NCBI RefSeq assembly: GCF_050874005.1
Contig: NZ_JBNMJV010000007.1
Span: forward strand, 1 to 64,000
Reading direction: 5' to 3'
DNA length: 64,000 nt
From: Huintestinicola sp050874005
GTDB taxonomy: Bacteria; Bacillota; Clostridia; Oscillospirales; Ruminococcaceae
The translations under genes were made by a program, and so were the position numbers. Within the stretch, counting starts at the first letter, position 1. Each line of letters opens with the position of its first letter. Shown one piece after another: positions 41,743-50,719 of this stretch. The notes under the pieces were generated by a model that did not search any database, was not told the DNA's origin, and saw only the letters and a program-made list of their open reading frames with translations.

Positions 41743-42297
41743 ATGACTGAAAGCAGTTTTGCGGAAAATGCCGTACGAATAGCAAATGGCGATATGCAGG
41801 GTTTACGAGCGATATACGAGGAATACGGAAAAATGATCTATTCCTCGGTGCTGAGGATATGCCACGACCCTCATACAGCAGAAGATGTTACCTCCGAGTT
41901 CTTTCTGAAACTGAAAACAGCAGCATCTGTCTACAAAGAGGGACTTGGACACAAAAAATGGCTTCTCATATCTGCGAGAAATCTTACTTTTGATTTTTTG
42001 CGGAAACAGAGAAGGGAAATACCCTCCAGCGTCACAGGCGGGGACGAAGAAAGTCACCCCCTTTCGGAAATACCCGACAGTACAGACGCCGAGGAAACGG
42101 TAACGTCTGATGTGACCGCAGAGCAGCTGCTCCGAAATCTCAGCGAGGAACAGCGAAGTGTGGTACACCTGAAAGTATACTGCGGACTGACGTTTGCGGA
42201 AATGGCAGACGTGCTGCACATACCCGCAGGAACGGCAGCGTGGCGCTACAGTCAGGGGATAAAGAAACTCAGAAAGCTTTACGAGGAGGTGCGGTGA
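41743..42297 (+). CDS. ECF-type RNA polymerase sigma factor
   Basis: A 184-residue sigma-70-family factor with only regions 2 and 4. Region 2 spans about 15-85 (YEEYGKMIYSSVLRICHD, AEDVTSEFFLKL, KWLLISARNLTFDFLRK). Region 4 lies at about 128-180 (LSEEQRSVVHLKVYCGLTFAEMADVLHIPAGTAAWRYSQGIKKLR). It overlaps the next gene, a membrane protein with the layout of an anti-sigma factor, by one base (TGATG). Promoter sites it might use were not identified. Confidence 0.92.
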   Translation: MTESSFAENAVRIANGDMQGLRAIYEEYGKMIYSSVLRICHDPHTAEDVTSEFFLKLKTAASVYKEGLGHKKWLLISARNLTFDFLRKQRREIPSSVTGGDEESHPLSEIPDSTDAEETVTSDVTAEQLLRNLSEEQRSVVHLKVYCGLTFAEMADVLHIPAGTAAWRYSQGIKKLRKLYEEVR

Positions 42298-43220
42298 TGA
42301 AAAAAGATCTTGAAAAGGACTACATAAATTCGGTTGATTCATCAGCCCCCGATATGGAAAAGCTCTGGGAAAAAATATCTGCCTCCGAGCCGCAGGATAC
42401 GGACATCACCCCCTTCGTGTCCGCAGCAAATGAGTGCAGGAAAATATCTCCTGTACGCAATAACACTTTCAGAGCCTTTGCCGCCGCCGCAGCCGTTTTC
42501 ATTGCAGTGATATGCGCCGTTTCGCTTATATCCGACAACGGGCTTGCCGTAACAAAGAGTGAAAGTGCCGCTCCTTCCGATAACGGTGACAGCTTCGACT
42601 TTGCTGCCGAAGAAGCGGAAGAATATGAAGCCGTTCCTTCCGTAATCGCATCAAAAGGCTGGGAATACAGCGACCGTCTCGATGAAACGGAGAATTTAAG
42701 CTACCTTTCCCTGAATCTTGCCGACACCGAAAGCGGAATTTATACAGCCCTTTCACGAAATACCGACAATGAGGAATATTTCGTAGAGGACAAAGTTCTT
42801 TCCGAGACCGATTTTTTCCTTGACGGCGAGGTGGTTTCCGAGGAGCCGGTTAGTGACGGCAGCATAAAATACACCGTTCGGGTGATACACGCCGTTTCCG
42901 AGGACAGCAGGGAATTTTCCGAGATGGAGGAGGTATACTCATATTCTCCATATGCTCTCAGAACAGGCAGAGAATATCTCCTGCCCATAAGCGAGGAAAA
43001 CGGACGGTACACCGTTATATTCGACAATGCACCTCAGATCGAATTCACTCTTGACAGACAGCTTGTCTGCCATAACGGCTGGAAGACCCTTACCGAAAAC
43101 GGCGTATATCTTGAATATCCGCAAACCTATCCCGATGATTTCTTTTATGACCGAATGAATCTTGCCGCCGAAAGCTCCCTTGAAGATCTGTTTGATAAAT
43201 GGGAGCGTCTCAGGGCATAA
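42297..43220 (+). CDS. Putative membrane-bound anti-sigma factor
   Basis: A 307-residue single-pass membrane protein: a cytoplasmic N-terminus of about 60 residues, one helix at about 62-80 (FAAAAAVFIAVICAVSLI), and an acidic extracytoplasmic domain of about 220 residues with no recognised family. The ATG overlaps the sigma factor stop by one base and GAGGAGG lies upstream. This gene order and topology are those of sigma/anti-sigma pairs, although no zinc-binding HxxxCxxC motif is present. The extracytoplasmic part would sense the signal. Confidence 0.7.
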   Translation: MKKDLEKDYINSVDSSAPDMEKLWEKISASEPQDTDITPFVSAANECRKISPVRNNTFRAFAAAAAVFIAVICAVSLISDNGLAVTKSESAAPSDNGDSFDFAAEEAEEYEAVPSVIASKGWEYSDRLDETENLSYLSLNLADTESGIYTALSRNTDNEEYFVEDKVLSETDFFLDGEVVSEEPVSDGSIKYTVRVIHAVSEDSREFSEMEEVYSYSPYALRTGREYLLPISEENGRYTVIFDNAPQIEFTLDRQLVCHNGWKTLTENGVYLEYPQTYPDDFFYDRMNLAAESSLEDLFDKWERLRA

Positions 43221-43241
43221 TTTCCGAAAGGATCTGATCTT

Positions 43242-44957
43242 ATGACAACAAAAAGAACAAAGCTTATCCGAATGATATCCGCACTTACCGCCCTCTCTCT
43301 CCTTACTGCCTGCGGAGGGGCTGACCATATGGAAACCGCTTCCGGCAATTCGGGAATGACAAAGCTTTATCCCGAGACCACCGCCGCAAATAATGCAGTT
43401 TATGAAACTCGTCCATCACCCATTCAAGCGGCGGACGACGAAGCTCCTGCCGCAGAAGGAGCTTATGATTATGAAAAATGTCTTGATGAAGCAGCCCCTG
43501 CAGAAGATGACAGCTTTTACATCCCCGCCGAAGAGTACAACACCGAGGAGTATAACTACATAGAGGAAAACGGCTACACAGCAGTATCCTCCGCACCTCT
43601 TTCCACCTTTTCCGCCGATGTTGACACCGCCTCCTACACAAATATCCGCCGTATGATATATGACGGCTATGACGTTCCTCCCGAGGCTGTGCGAATTGAA
43701 GAGATGATAAACTACTTTGACTATCATTACTCCGACCCCGACGAAAATGAGCCTTTTGCCGTTCACGCCGAGCTTTCCGACTGTCCCTGGAATAAGGACA
43801 CAGAGCTTCTTATGATAGGCATAAATACAAAAAGCACCGACAGCATCCTTGATGACAGAGAGCCTATGAATTTAGTATTCCTAATTGATGTAAGCGGTTC
43901 GATGTACAGCGAGGATAAGCTGCCCCTTGTCCAGAGATCCTTCTCAATGCTCACCGATAATCTAAGCTCACGTGACAGGATATCCATAGTCACCTATGCA
44001 GGCTCGGACGAGGTGGTCCTCGAAGGCGCTGACGGAAATGACAGACAGCGTGTGCTTGATGCCATAAACAGCCTTGAAGCAGGAGGCTCTACCGCAGGAG
44101 CAGCGGGCATAAACACCGCCTACGAGATAGCCGAGAAATATTTTATTGAAGGCGGCAACAACAGAGTGATACTCGCCACCGACGGCGACCTTAACGTGGG
44201 ACTTTCCTCCGAATCCGAGCTTACCGGGCTTATCGAGGAGAAGCGTGAAAGCGGCGTGTTCCTCTCTGTTTTAGGCTTCGGCTCAGGAAATCTCAAGGAC
44301 AACAAGCTTGAAGCCCTCGCCGATCACGGCAACGGAAATTACTCCTATATCGACAGCGAAAGAGAAGCCCGGAAGGTGCTTGTTGACGAAATGAGCGGCA
44401 CTTTCTACACCGCCGCCAAGGACGTAAAATTCCAGCTTGAGTTCAATCCCGCAAACATCAAGGGCTACCGTCTCATAGGCTATGAGAACCGCACAATGGC
44501 AGCCGAAGATTTTAACGACGACACCAAGGACGCAGGTGAAATAGGCGCAGGACACAGCGTGACCGTTCTTTACGAGCTTGTCCCCGTGGACAGCCCGATG
44601 GAAATAGGCTCCGACCTGAAATATTCCGCAAATTCGGAAAGCAAAAAAATGGGCAATGAGCTTCTCACCGTAAATATCCGCTACAAAGACCCCGATGGCA
44701 GCGAAAGCAAGCTTCTTTCCTATCCCGTTGAGCAGTCTCTTTACAGCAAAACGAGATCGGAGAATATGACCTTTGCCGCAGCTGTTGCAGAGTTCGGAAT
44801 GCTGCTCAGAAACAGCCGCTATATCGGCGATATCACCTATTCAAACATCGCCACCCAGCTTTCCGAATACGACTACCACTCAGATGAGTTCAAGGACGAG
44901 TTTGTCTACCTTGTAAACACAATGAAGCGCAGAGCTGTAAATTCTTACGATGATTAA
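43242..44957 (+). CDS. VWA-domain lipoprotein (YfbK-like)
   Basis: A 571-residue lipoprotein with lipobox LLTACGG at about 20-26. After an acidic linker comes the YfbK-type segment (STFSADVDTASYTNIRRM, PEAVRIEEMINYFDYHY), then a von Willebrand A domain with the metal-ion site D216-VSGSM and the later TDGDLNVG. A beta-rich DUF3520-like C-terminus follows. VWA proteins bind ligands through a bound metal. It is 21 bases after the putative anti-sigma factor, so it is the likely effector of the ECF module, and a MoxR gene lies 6 kb upstream. Confidence 0.9.
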   Translation: MTTKRTKLIRMISALTALSLLTACGGADHMETASGNSGMTKLYPETTAANNAVYETRPSPIQAADDEAPAAEGAYDYEKCLDEAAPAEDDSFYIPAEEYNTEEYNYIEENGYTAVSSAPLSTFSADVDTASYTNIRRMIYDGYDVPPEAVRIEEMINYFDYHYSDPDENEPFAVHAELSDCPWNKDTELLMIGINTKSTDSILDDREPMNLVFLIDVSGSMYSEDKLPLVQRSFSMLTDNLSSRDRISIVTYAGSDEVVLEGADGNDRQRVLDAINSLEAGGSTAGAAGINTAYEIAEKYFIEGGNNRVILATDGDLNVGLSSESELTGLIEEKRESGVFLSVLGFGSGNLKDNKLEALADHGNGNYSYIDSEREARKVLVDEMSGTFYTAAKDVKFQLEFNPANIKGYRLIGYENRTMAAEDFNDDTKDAGEIGAGHSVTVLYELVPVDSPMEIGSDLKYSANSESKKMGNELLTVNIRYKDPDGSESKLLSYPVEQSLYSKTRSENMTFAAAVAEFGMLLRNSRYIGDITYSNIATQLSEYDYHSDEFKDEFVYLVNTMKRRAVNSYDD

Positions 44958-45027
44958 ATTATAGCACAAATGTACTTAAATGTCAATATACAATTAGAAC
45001 AAATTTTCTGATAACGTTTTGGCTAAA

Positions 45028-45062
45028 AACAACGGGCTGCTCAAAAACAGCCCGTTGTTTCC
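45028..45062 (+). terminator. Terminator after the VWA lipoprotein gene
   Basis: Perfect 12-bp stem AACAACGGGCTG/CAGCCCGTTGTT (45028-45039/45048-45059), short T tract. Confidence 0.85.
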
Positions 45063-45121
45063 TTAGATCTTCAAAATTACGCTCGTAAAAAAATCCTCAA
45101 TTTAAAATTGTAAAAAATCTA

Positions 45122-45150
45122 TTGCAATTTCCGCAGAAATGGTATATAAT
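45122..45150 (+). promoter_or_regulatory. Promoter of the small membrane protein and ychF
   Basis: TTGCAA (45122-45127), 17 bases, TATAAT (45145-45150). Confidence 0.82.
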
Positions 45151-45198
45151 AATATAAAACGCTGATTTTGCACACAGATGAAAGGTGGCTGTAAAAAA

Positions 45199-45432
45199 AT
45201 GATAGATGAGATCATTGAAACTGTGGGAAAATATGCCGATGAAAAGGTCAAGATATCAAAGGGACTGCTTATTCTTCTGACAGTAGGAGCTTTTGTTGTG
45301 GGAATACTCACAGGCACCGCCGTTACAAAGCTTGTTTCGCATAAAAAAGCTGTCTGCAGATGTTCCTCCGACGAGGACTTTGACGCAGATGAGTATGTAC
45401 GCAATCTCAGCTTTGATGATGACGAAGAATAA
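45199..45432 (+). CDS. Small single-pass membrane protein
   Basis: A 77-residue protein: an amphipathic N-terminus (MIDEIIETVGKYADEKVKIS), one membrane helix (about 23-42, LLILLTVGAFVVGILTGTAV), and a cytoplasmic acidic tail with CRCSSDEDFDADEYVRN. No family is recognised. ATG 45199 with AAAGGTGG upstream is preferred to ATG 45178, which precedes that ribosome site. It is 20 bases before ychF and shares its promoter. Confidence 0.7.
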   Translation: MIDEIIETVGKYADEKVKISKGLLILLTVGAFVVGILTGTAVTKLVSHKKAVCRCSSDEDFDADEYVRNLSFDDDEE

Positions 45433-45452
45433 ATGCAAAGGAAATCGGTAAT

Positions 45453-46547
45453 ATGAAATTAGGTATGGTTGGTCTTCCGAATGTCGGAAAAAGTACGCTT
45501 TTTAACGCTCTTACAAACGCAGGCGCAGAGTCGGCAAATTACCCGTTCTGCACAATCGAGCCTAACGTGGGAATAGTTTCTGTTCCCGACAGCAGGCTGG
45601 ACAAGCTCAGAGAAATGTATGAGCCGGATAAATTCACTCCTGCGACCCTTGAATTTGTGGATATAGCAGGTCTTGTAAAGGGCGCTTCAAAGGGTGAGGG
45701 ACTGGGAAACAAGTTCCTTGCAAATATCCGTGAGGTGGACGCTATCGTTCACGTTGTACGCTGCTTCGAGGATCAGAATATTATCCACGTTGACGGCAGT
45801 ATCGACCCTCAGAGAGATATCGAGACCATTGATCTCGAGCTTATCTTCTCGGATATTGAGCTTCTTGAAAGGCGTATCGACCGCACAAAGAAGCTTATCA
45901 AGGGCGACAAGAAATATCAGATCGAGCTTGAATTCCTTGAGGCTCTGAAGAGCCACCTTGAGGAAGGTCATTCTGCACGCTCCTTTGACTTCACCGAGGA
46001 GCAGGCTGAGATAATAAAGACAACCCCGCTGCTGTCCGCAAAACCCGTAATCTATGCGGCAAATCTCAGCGAGGAGGATTTCAAGAACAATATTGAGACC
46101 TCCGAGCATTATAAAACAGTATGCGATATCGCAAAGCGTGAAAATGCGGCAGTTCTGCCTATCTGCGCCCAGCTTGAGGCGGAGATATCCGATATGAGCG
46201 CTGAAGACAAGGAAATGTTCCTTTCCGAGCTTGGTCTTGAGGTATCGGGACTTGACCGGATCATCAAGGAGGGCTATTCTCTGCTTGGTCTTATTTCCTA
46301 TCTCACAGCAGGAAAGCCCGAGGTAAGAGCCTGGACTATCACTAAGGGCACAAAGGCTCCTCAGGCTGCGGGAAAGATACATACAGACTTTGAGAAAGGC
46401 TTTATCAGAGCCGAGGTCGTTTCCTTTGATGACCTTATGTCCTGCGGCTCAATGGCTGCAGCAAAGGAAAAGGGACTTGTCCGTTCCGAGGGCAAGGAAT
46501 ACGTTATGCAGGACGGGGATATAGTCCTGTTCAGATTTAATGTTTAA
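45453..46547 (+). CDS. ychF: Ribosome-associated ATPase YchF
   Basis: A 364-residue Obg-family P-loop protein that prefers ATP to GTP and takes part in ribosome function and oxidative stress. G1 is GLPNVGKSTLFNAL at 6-19; DIAGLVKGASKGEGLGNKFL is the YchF signature. A helical insertion and the C-terminal TGS domain (TKGTKAPQAAGKIHTDFEKGF, ending VLFRFNV) are complete. Length is normal. AAAGGAAAT lies before the ATG. Confidence 0.96.
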   Translation: MKLGMVGLPNVGKSTLFNALTNAGAESANYPFCTIEPNVGIVSVPDSRLDKLREMYEPDKFTPATLEFVDIAGLVKGASKGEGLGNKFLANIREVDAIVHVVRCFEDQNIIHVDGSIDPQRDIETIDLELIFSDIELLERRIDRTKKLIKGDKKYQIELEFLEALKSHLEEGHSARSFDFTEEQAEIIKTTPLLSAKPVIYAANLSEEDFKNNIETSEHYKTVCDIAKRENAAVLPICAQLEAEISDMSAEDKEMFLSELGLEVSGLDRIIKEGYSLLGLISYLTAGKPEVRAWTITKGTKAPQAAGKIHTDFEKGFIRAEVVSFDDLMSCGSMAAAKEKGLVRSEGKEYVMQDGDIVLFRFNV

Positions 46548-46568
46548 TGGCTTATTTACACAGAATTA

Positions 46569-46607
46569 ACGGGGTATATTTCCTAAGAAATATGCTCCGT
46601 TTTTTTA
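46569..46607 (+). terminator. Terminator of ychF
   Basis: Stem ACGGGGTATATTTC/GAAATATGCTCCGT (46569-46582/46587-46600), then seven T. Confidence 0.92.
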
Positions 46608-46627
46608 TTATTTGTTAGATTTGTCAA

Positions 46628-46656
46628 TTTAAAAAAATATACAAGTGTGATATAAT
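46628..46656 (+). promoter_or_regulatory. Promoter of the ABC/FtsX exporter operon
   Basis: TTTAAA (46628-46633), 17 bases, TATAAT (46651-46656) with an extended TG one base before it. Confidence 0.65.
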
Positions 46657-46707
46657 TATTTTGGTAAACTATACAAAATTTACGTCGGGTTAGGATGGTA
46701 AAACACA

Positions 46708-47409
46708 ATGAGTTTTGTTTCACTGAAAAATGTTTACAAGCGATATAAAATGGGTGAGGTGACCATAACTGCCTCGGACGGAGTTTCCTTTGATATCGAA
46801 AAAGGGGAGTTCGTTGTTATCACAGGTGCCAGCGGCGCAGGAAAGACCACCGTTCTGAACCTTTTAGGCGGTATGGACGTATGCGACGAGGGCGAGATAA
46901 TCGTGGACGGAAACGATATTGCAAAATATAACTCCAAGCAGCTTACAGCCTACAGAAGATATGATATCGGCTTTGTGTTCCAGTTTTATAATCTGGTGCA
47001 GAATTTAACAGCTCTTGAAAATGTTGAGCTTGCCGCTCAGATATGCAGCGAGAGCAGAGATGCCGCCGAGGTGCTTGACCAGGTGGGTCTGTCGGAGAGA
47101 ATGAACAATTTCCCCGCACAGCTTTCGGGCGGAGAGCAGCAGCGAGTTTCTATTGCACGTGCGCTTGCAAAATCCCCCAAGCTTCTGCTCTGTGACGAGC
47201 CTACAGGCGCTCTTGACTACAATACGGGCAAGACCATTCTGAAGCTTTTGCAGGATACCTGCCGTGAAAAGGGAATGACAGTAGTTGTTATTACTCATAA
47301 TCAGGCGATAACTCCTATGGCAGACCGTGTTATCAAGATAAAGAACAGCAAGGTCGCAAAGATCTCTCTTAATCCTAATCCCACACCCGTTGAAAATATA
47401 GAATGGTAG
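46708..47409 (+). CDS. ABC transporter ATP-binding protein (MacB/LolD type)
   Basis: A 233-residue ATPase: Walker A GASGAGKTTVLNLL at about 39-52, signature LSGGEQQRVSIARAL, Walker B LLLCDEPTGALD, and the switch His in VITHN. The GALD sequence and the absence of a helical lid fit exporters paired with FtsX-like permeases. It precedes the 1046-residue permease, with an overlap or 11-base gap depending on the permease start. The substrate may be a peptide, lipoprotein or lipid. Confidence 0.94.
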   Translation: MSFVSLKNVYKRYKMGEVTITASDGVSFDIEKGEFVVITGASGAGKTTVLNLLGGMDVCDEGEIIVDGNDIAKYNSKQLTAYRRYDIGFVFQFYNLVQNLTALENVELAAQICSESRDAAEVLDQVGLSERMNNFPAQLSGGEQQRVSIARALAKSPKLLLCDEPTGALDYNTGKTILKLLQDTCREKGMTVVVITHNQAITPMADRVIKIKNSKVAKISLNPNPTPVENIEW

Positions 47410-47420
47410 GTCGGCGGCTT

Positions 47421-50400
47421 ATGAAGAATATGTTATTGCAGAATACGCTCAGAAGCGTAAAAAAAGCACCGGGACGTTTTGCCGCCATTGCAGCAATTAT
47501 AGCTCTCAGCTGTGCTTTTTACTCGGGAGTAAAGGCTGCCTGTCCCGATATGAAAAATTCCGCCTGGAAATATTATGATGAGCAGGCTCTTGCTGATATC
47601 CAGCTCAAATCCACTCTCGGATTTAACGAGGGAGACTGCGAAAAGCTTCTTGAGAACGAGGAATTTACCTCAGGCTATGCAGGATATTCCGCAGACCTGT
47701 TTACCGAAGGCGGGCAGGGAAATGCGGTAGTAAAGGTTATGTCTTATTCCGCCGACTATCCTCTGAACAAGCTATATCTTACAGAGGGCAGACTTCCCGA
47801 AAAGCCCGGTGAATGTGTTGCCGACTCTGCTCCCAGAGACAAGCTTTCTTTTAAGGTGGGGGATAAAATAACTCTCAGCGCCGAAGACGGTGAGGAGACC
47901 TCCGATTATCTTTCTCAGACCGAGTTTACAATTGTCGGACTTGTTCAGTCGCCTCTTTACGTAAATTTCGAGCGAGGCAGCACAACCGTAGGAACAGGAA
48001 ATATAAGCGCATTCGTTTACATTCCCGAGGAGGACTTTGCGCTTGATGCCTATACTGATATCTATCTTTCTGTGGGCATGGCTCACGAAAAGGGAGTTGC
48101 TCCTTTTTCTGATGAATACGATGATATAGTCGCAGAGGGAGAATATCTTGCCGAGACTCTTTCAAATTCATTTTTATCCGAACGTGAGCAGGATATCCGC
48201 TCCGAAGCAGACGAGTCTCTTGCCGAAGCGAGGGAAAAGCTTGCTGACGGAGAGAAAAAGCTTGCTGACGGCAACGCAGAATATAGAGATGGTCTGAGGG
48301 ACTACAACAGCGCCTACGACGAGCTGAAAGCCCAGCGTGAAGACCTTGACTCTGCAATGGAAGAGTATAACGACGGTTTAAAGCAGCTTGATGAAAATCA
48401 GGCAAAGATACAGGAGCTTTATGATACCTGCCCGAGAGTTGACAATATTCTGAAAAGCCACAAGGACGTTTATATGAAGGTGCTTCCCGAGGAACTTCTT
48501 AACGTCCTCAAGGACATTCAGCGCATATACGACGACAACGATGTTGAAGCGTCCATTTCCGACCTTCTTGCCGTGTACATAATCACCGACCCCGAGCGTG
48601 ACCCAAATTCAAAGGCAGCTGCCGAGGCTGCCATAACAGGCGCCAATGAGCAGGTAAAAGCCGCCGCTTCCGCCGCACTTACCGAGATCGACAATCAGAG
48701 AAAGGCTCTCGAGGAAACGGGAAAGCAGTTTGAGGAAGCCGAGGCAGCGCTTGTGGATTATGAAAAGGAGCTTGCCGACGCCAAGCACGACCTTGATGAT
48801 GCTCAAAAGGAACTGAATGACGCACAGGCACAGATCGACGATGCCAACAAGGAAATATCCGATGCCGAAAACGACCTTGAAGAAATGTTAGATGACAAAA
48901 AGTGGTACGTGTGGAACAGGGGAGAGTGGAGTCCCGACTGCCTTACCTACGGTACCGACGCAGAAAGGGTGGATTCCATTGCCGCAGTTTTTCCATTGTT
49001 CTTTATTCTGATAGCGGCTCTCGTCTGCTGCACCACAATGTCCCGAATGGTCGAGGAGCAGAGAACTGAAACAGGAACTATGAAGGCTCTCGGCTTCAGT
49101 TCGGGTGCTATTATTTCCCAGTATGTGCTGTATGCCTCTTTTGCCAGCGTTATCGGAAGCGTTGTGGGAACTGTTATCGGTTTCCCGCTGCTCCCCACTA
49201 TCATTTTTAAGTGCTATCGCACGATGTACAATTTCCCGATTTTTGAGGCGCCTTTTATGCCCCTGTTTGCTTTAGGCTGCTGCGGCGTATCCCTGCTCTG
49301 TACAGGACTTTCGGCGGTCTATACTTCTTATGTGGAGCTGACCTCCGTTCCCGCCGCACTTATCCGTCCCAAGCCTCCGAAGGGCGGCAAAAGGATATTC
49401 CTTGAAAAGATAGGCTTTATCTGGAAGAGACTGAAATTCACCTCCAAGGTCACATTCAGAAATCTTTTCCGCTACAAGAGCAGATTTTTTATGACCATAA
49501 TCGGCATAAGCGGCAGCACAGCTCTCCTGCTTACGGGATTTGCCCTCAAGCAGTCTATCTCCTGCATTGCCGACAGGCAGTATGACGAGATATTCCTGTA
49601 TGATGCAACTGCAATACTCAGCGATAAGGCTTCAGATGAAGAACTTGCCGAGGCAGACAGAGTGATATCCGAAAATGGAGCTATAACATCATCAATGAAA
49701 GCCATAATGTCCACAAAGGACATTTACGGAGACGAAAATAACGTGGAGGGAACTGTACTTGTTCCCGAAAATACCGAGGAGCTGAGCGAATATATCGTTC
49801 TGAGAGACCGCTCCGACAAATCTCCCCTTACCCTTGAAGACGGTTCTGTAATTCTTACCGAGAAGCTTGCAAAGCTTCTGGGCGTTAAAACGGGAGATAC
49901 GGTGTTTATCGAGGGTGCAGATGAACCTGTCAGGGTTGCAGCTGTCGCTGAAAATTACACATACCATTTTGTTTATATGACCAAAAGTACCTATAATGAG
50001 CTTTTCGGTGAAACTCCGGCAAATTCCATACTTCTGAACACAGCCGATAATGCGGATTACGACAAGATATCCACCGAGCTTATTTCCTGCGATGCAGTTA
50101 TCTCCGCCTCCTTTACCGTAAACGGAACGGACAAGTTCAGAAAGCTTATTTCGAGCCTTGACCTTATTGTTGCAGTCATTGTAATATTTGCAGGCGCACT
50201 TGCGGTGGTAATTCTCTACAATCTTGCAAATATCAACATCAATGAGCGTGTCAGGGAGCTTGCTACAATTAAAGTTCTTGGCTTCTTTGACGGGGAAGTT
50301 GGAGCATATGTTTACAGGGAAAATACCGTTTCCACCATTATCGGAATTATCATAGGTCTTGTCGTGGGCATTTTCTTTGAGCATTTTGTAATTGTCACCG

Positions 50401-50558
50401 CTGAGGTGGACGAGGTGATGTTCTCACGTGATATCCCTTGGTTCTGCTATGTTCTTGCGGCTGCGGCAATGGCGGTGTTCACGGTGCTTGTAAATCTCCT
50501 GCTGTATTTCAAGCTCAAGAAAATTGATATGGCTTCTTCTATGAAGGCTATTGAATAA
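47421..50558 (+). CDS. FtsX-like ABC permease with coiled-coil extracytoplasmic domain
   Basis: A 1045-residue permease of the type VII ABC class. A first helix (about 18-40) is followed by an extracytoplasmic region. At about 260-500 this contains heptad coiled coil (LADGEKKLADGNAEYRDGLR and after). FtsX core A lies at about 515-645, and core B at about 915-1040 after a second extracytoplasmic domain. Such coiled coils are seen in YhgE/YdbJ-like exporters. Mechanotransmission through the coiled coil, rather than transport, is possible. ATG 47421 is taken; 47403 would add six residues and overlap the ATPase gene. Confidence 0.9.
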   Translation: MKNMLLQNTLRSVKKAPGRFAAIAAIIALSCAFYSGVKAACPDMKNSAWKYYDEQALADIQLKSTLGFNEGDCEKLLENEEFTSGYAGYSADLFTEGGQGNAVVKVMSYSADYPLNKLYLTEGRLPEKPGECVADSAPRDKLSFKVGDKITLSAEDGEETSDYLSQTEFTIVGLVQSPLYVNFERGSTTVGTGNISAFVYIPEEDFALDAYTDIYLSVGMAHEKGVAPFSDEYDDIVAEGEYLAETLSNSFLSEREQDIRSEADESLAEAREKLADGEKKLADGNAEYRDGLRDYNSAYDELKAQREDLDSAMEEYNDGLKQLDENQAKIQELYDTCPRVDNILKSHKDVYMKVLPEELLNVLKDIQRIYDDNDVEASISDLLAVYIITDPERDPNSKAAAEAAITGANEQVKAAASAALTEIDNQRKALEETGKQFEEAEAALVDYEKELADAKHDLDDAQKELNDAQAQIDDANKEISDAENDLEEMLDDKKWYVWNRGEWSPDCLTYGTDAERVDSIAAVFPLFFILIAALVCCTTMSRMVEEQRTETGTMKALGFSSGAIISQYVLYASFASVIGSVVGTVIGFPLLPTIIFKCYRTMYNFPIFEAPFMPLFALGCCGVSLLCTGLSAVYTSYVELTSVPAALIRPKPPKGGKRIFLEKIGFIWKRLKFTSKVTFRNLFRYKSRFFMTIIGISGSTALLLTGFALKQSISCIADRQYDEIFLYDATAILSDKASDEELAEADRVISENGAITSSMKAIMSTKDIYGDENNVEGTVLVPENTEELSEYIVLRDRSDKSPLTLEDGSVILTEKLAKLLGVKTGDTVFIEGADEPVRVAAVAENYTYHFVYMTKSTYNELFGETPANSILLNTADNADYDKISTELISCDAVISASFTVNGTDKFRKLISSLDLIVAVIVIFAGALAVVILYNLANININERVRELATIKVLGFFDGEVGAYVYRENTVSTIIGIIIGLVVGIFFEHFVIVTAEVDEVMFSRDIPWFCYVLAAAAMAVFTVLVNLLLYFKLKKIDMASSMKAIE

Positions 50559-50615
50559 TCGGCATAATAAACATAATTTCAAGTGCTTCATTGTACAATT
50601 TAGATATATTTTACA

Positions 50616-50644
50616 TTGACATTTTTCGGCAATTGTGATATCAT
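50616..50644 (+). promoter_or_regulatory. Promoter of the SulP transporter gene
   Basis: TTGACA (50616-50621), 17 bases, TATCAT (50639-50644) with TG at -15/-14. Confidence 0.8.
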
Positions 50645-50657
50645 AATTAACGGTTTG

Positions 50658-50695
50658 TTCGGCGGTGCTGAGTATCAGCTGCCGCCGAATATTTT
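50658..50695 (+). promoter_or_regulatory. Leader hairpin of the SulP transporter gene
   Basis: TTCGGCGG (50658-50665) pairs with CCGCCGAA (50682-50689); an inner GCTGA/TCAGC stem (50667-50671/50675-50679) adds to it; TATTTTT follows. The hairpin begins just after the transcription start and looks like a terminator or attenuator. No alternative pairing partner was found. Confidence 0.5.
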
Positions 50696-50719
50696 TGTGG
50701 GATTACGGAGGATCAGAAA

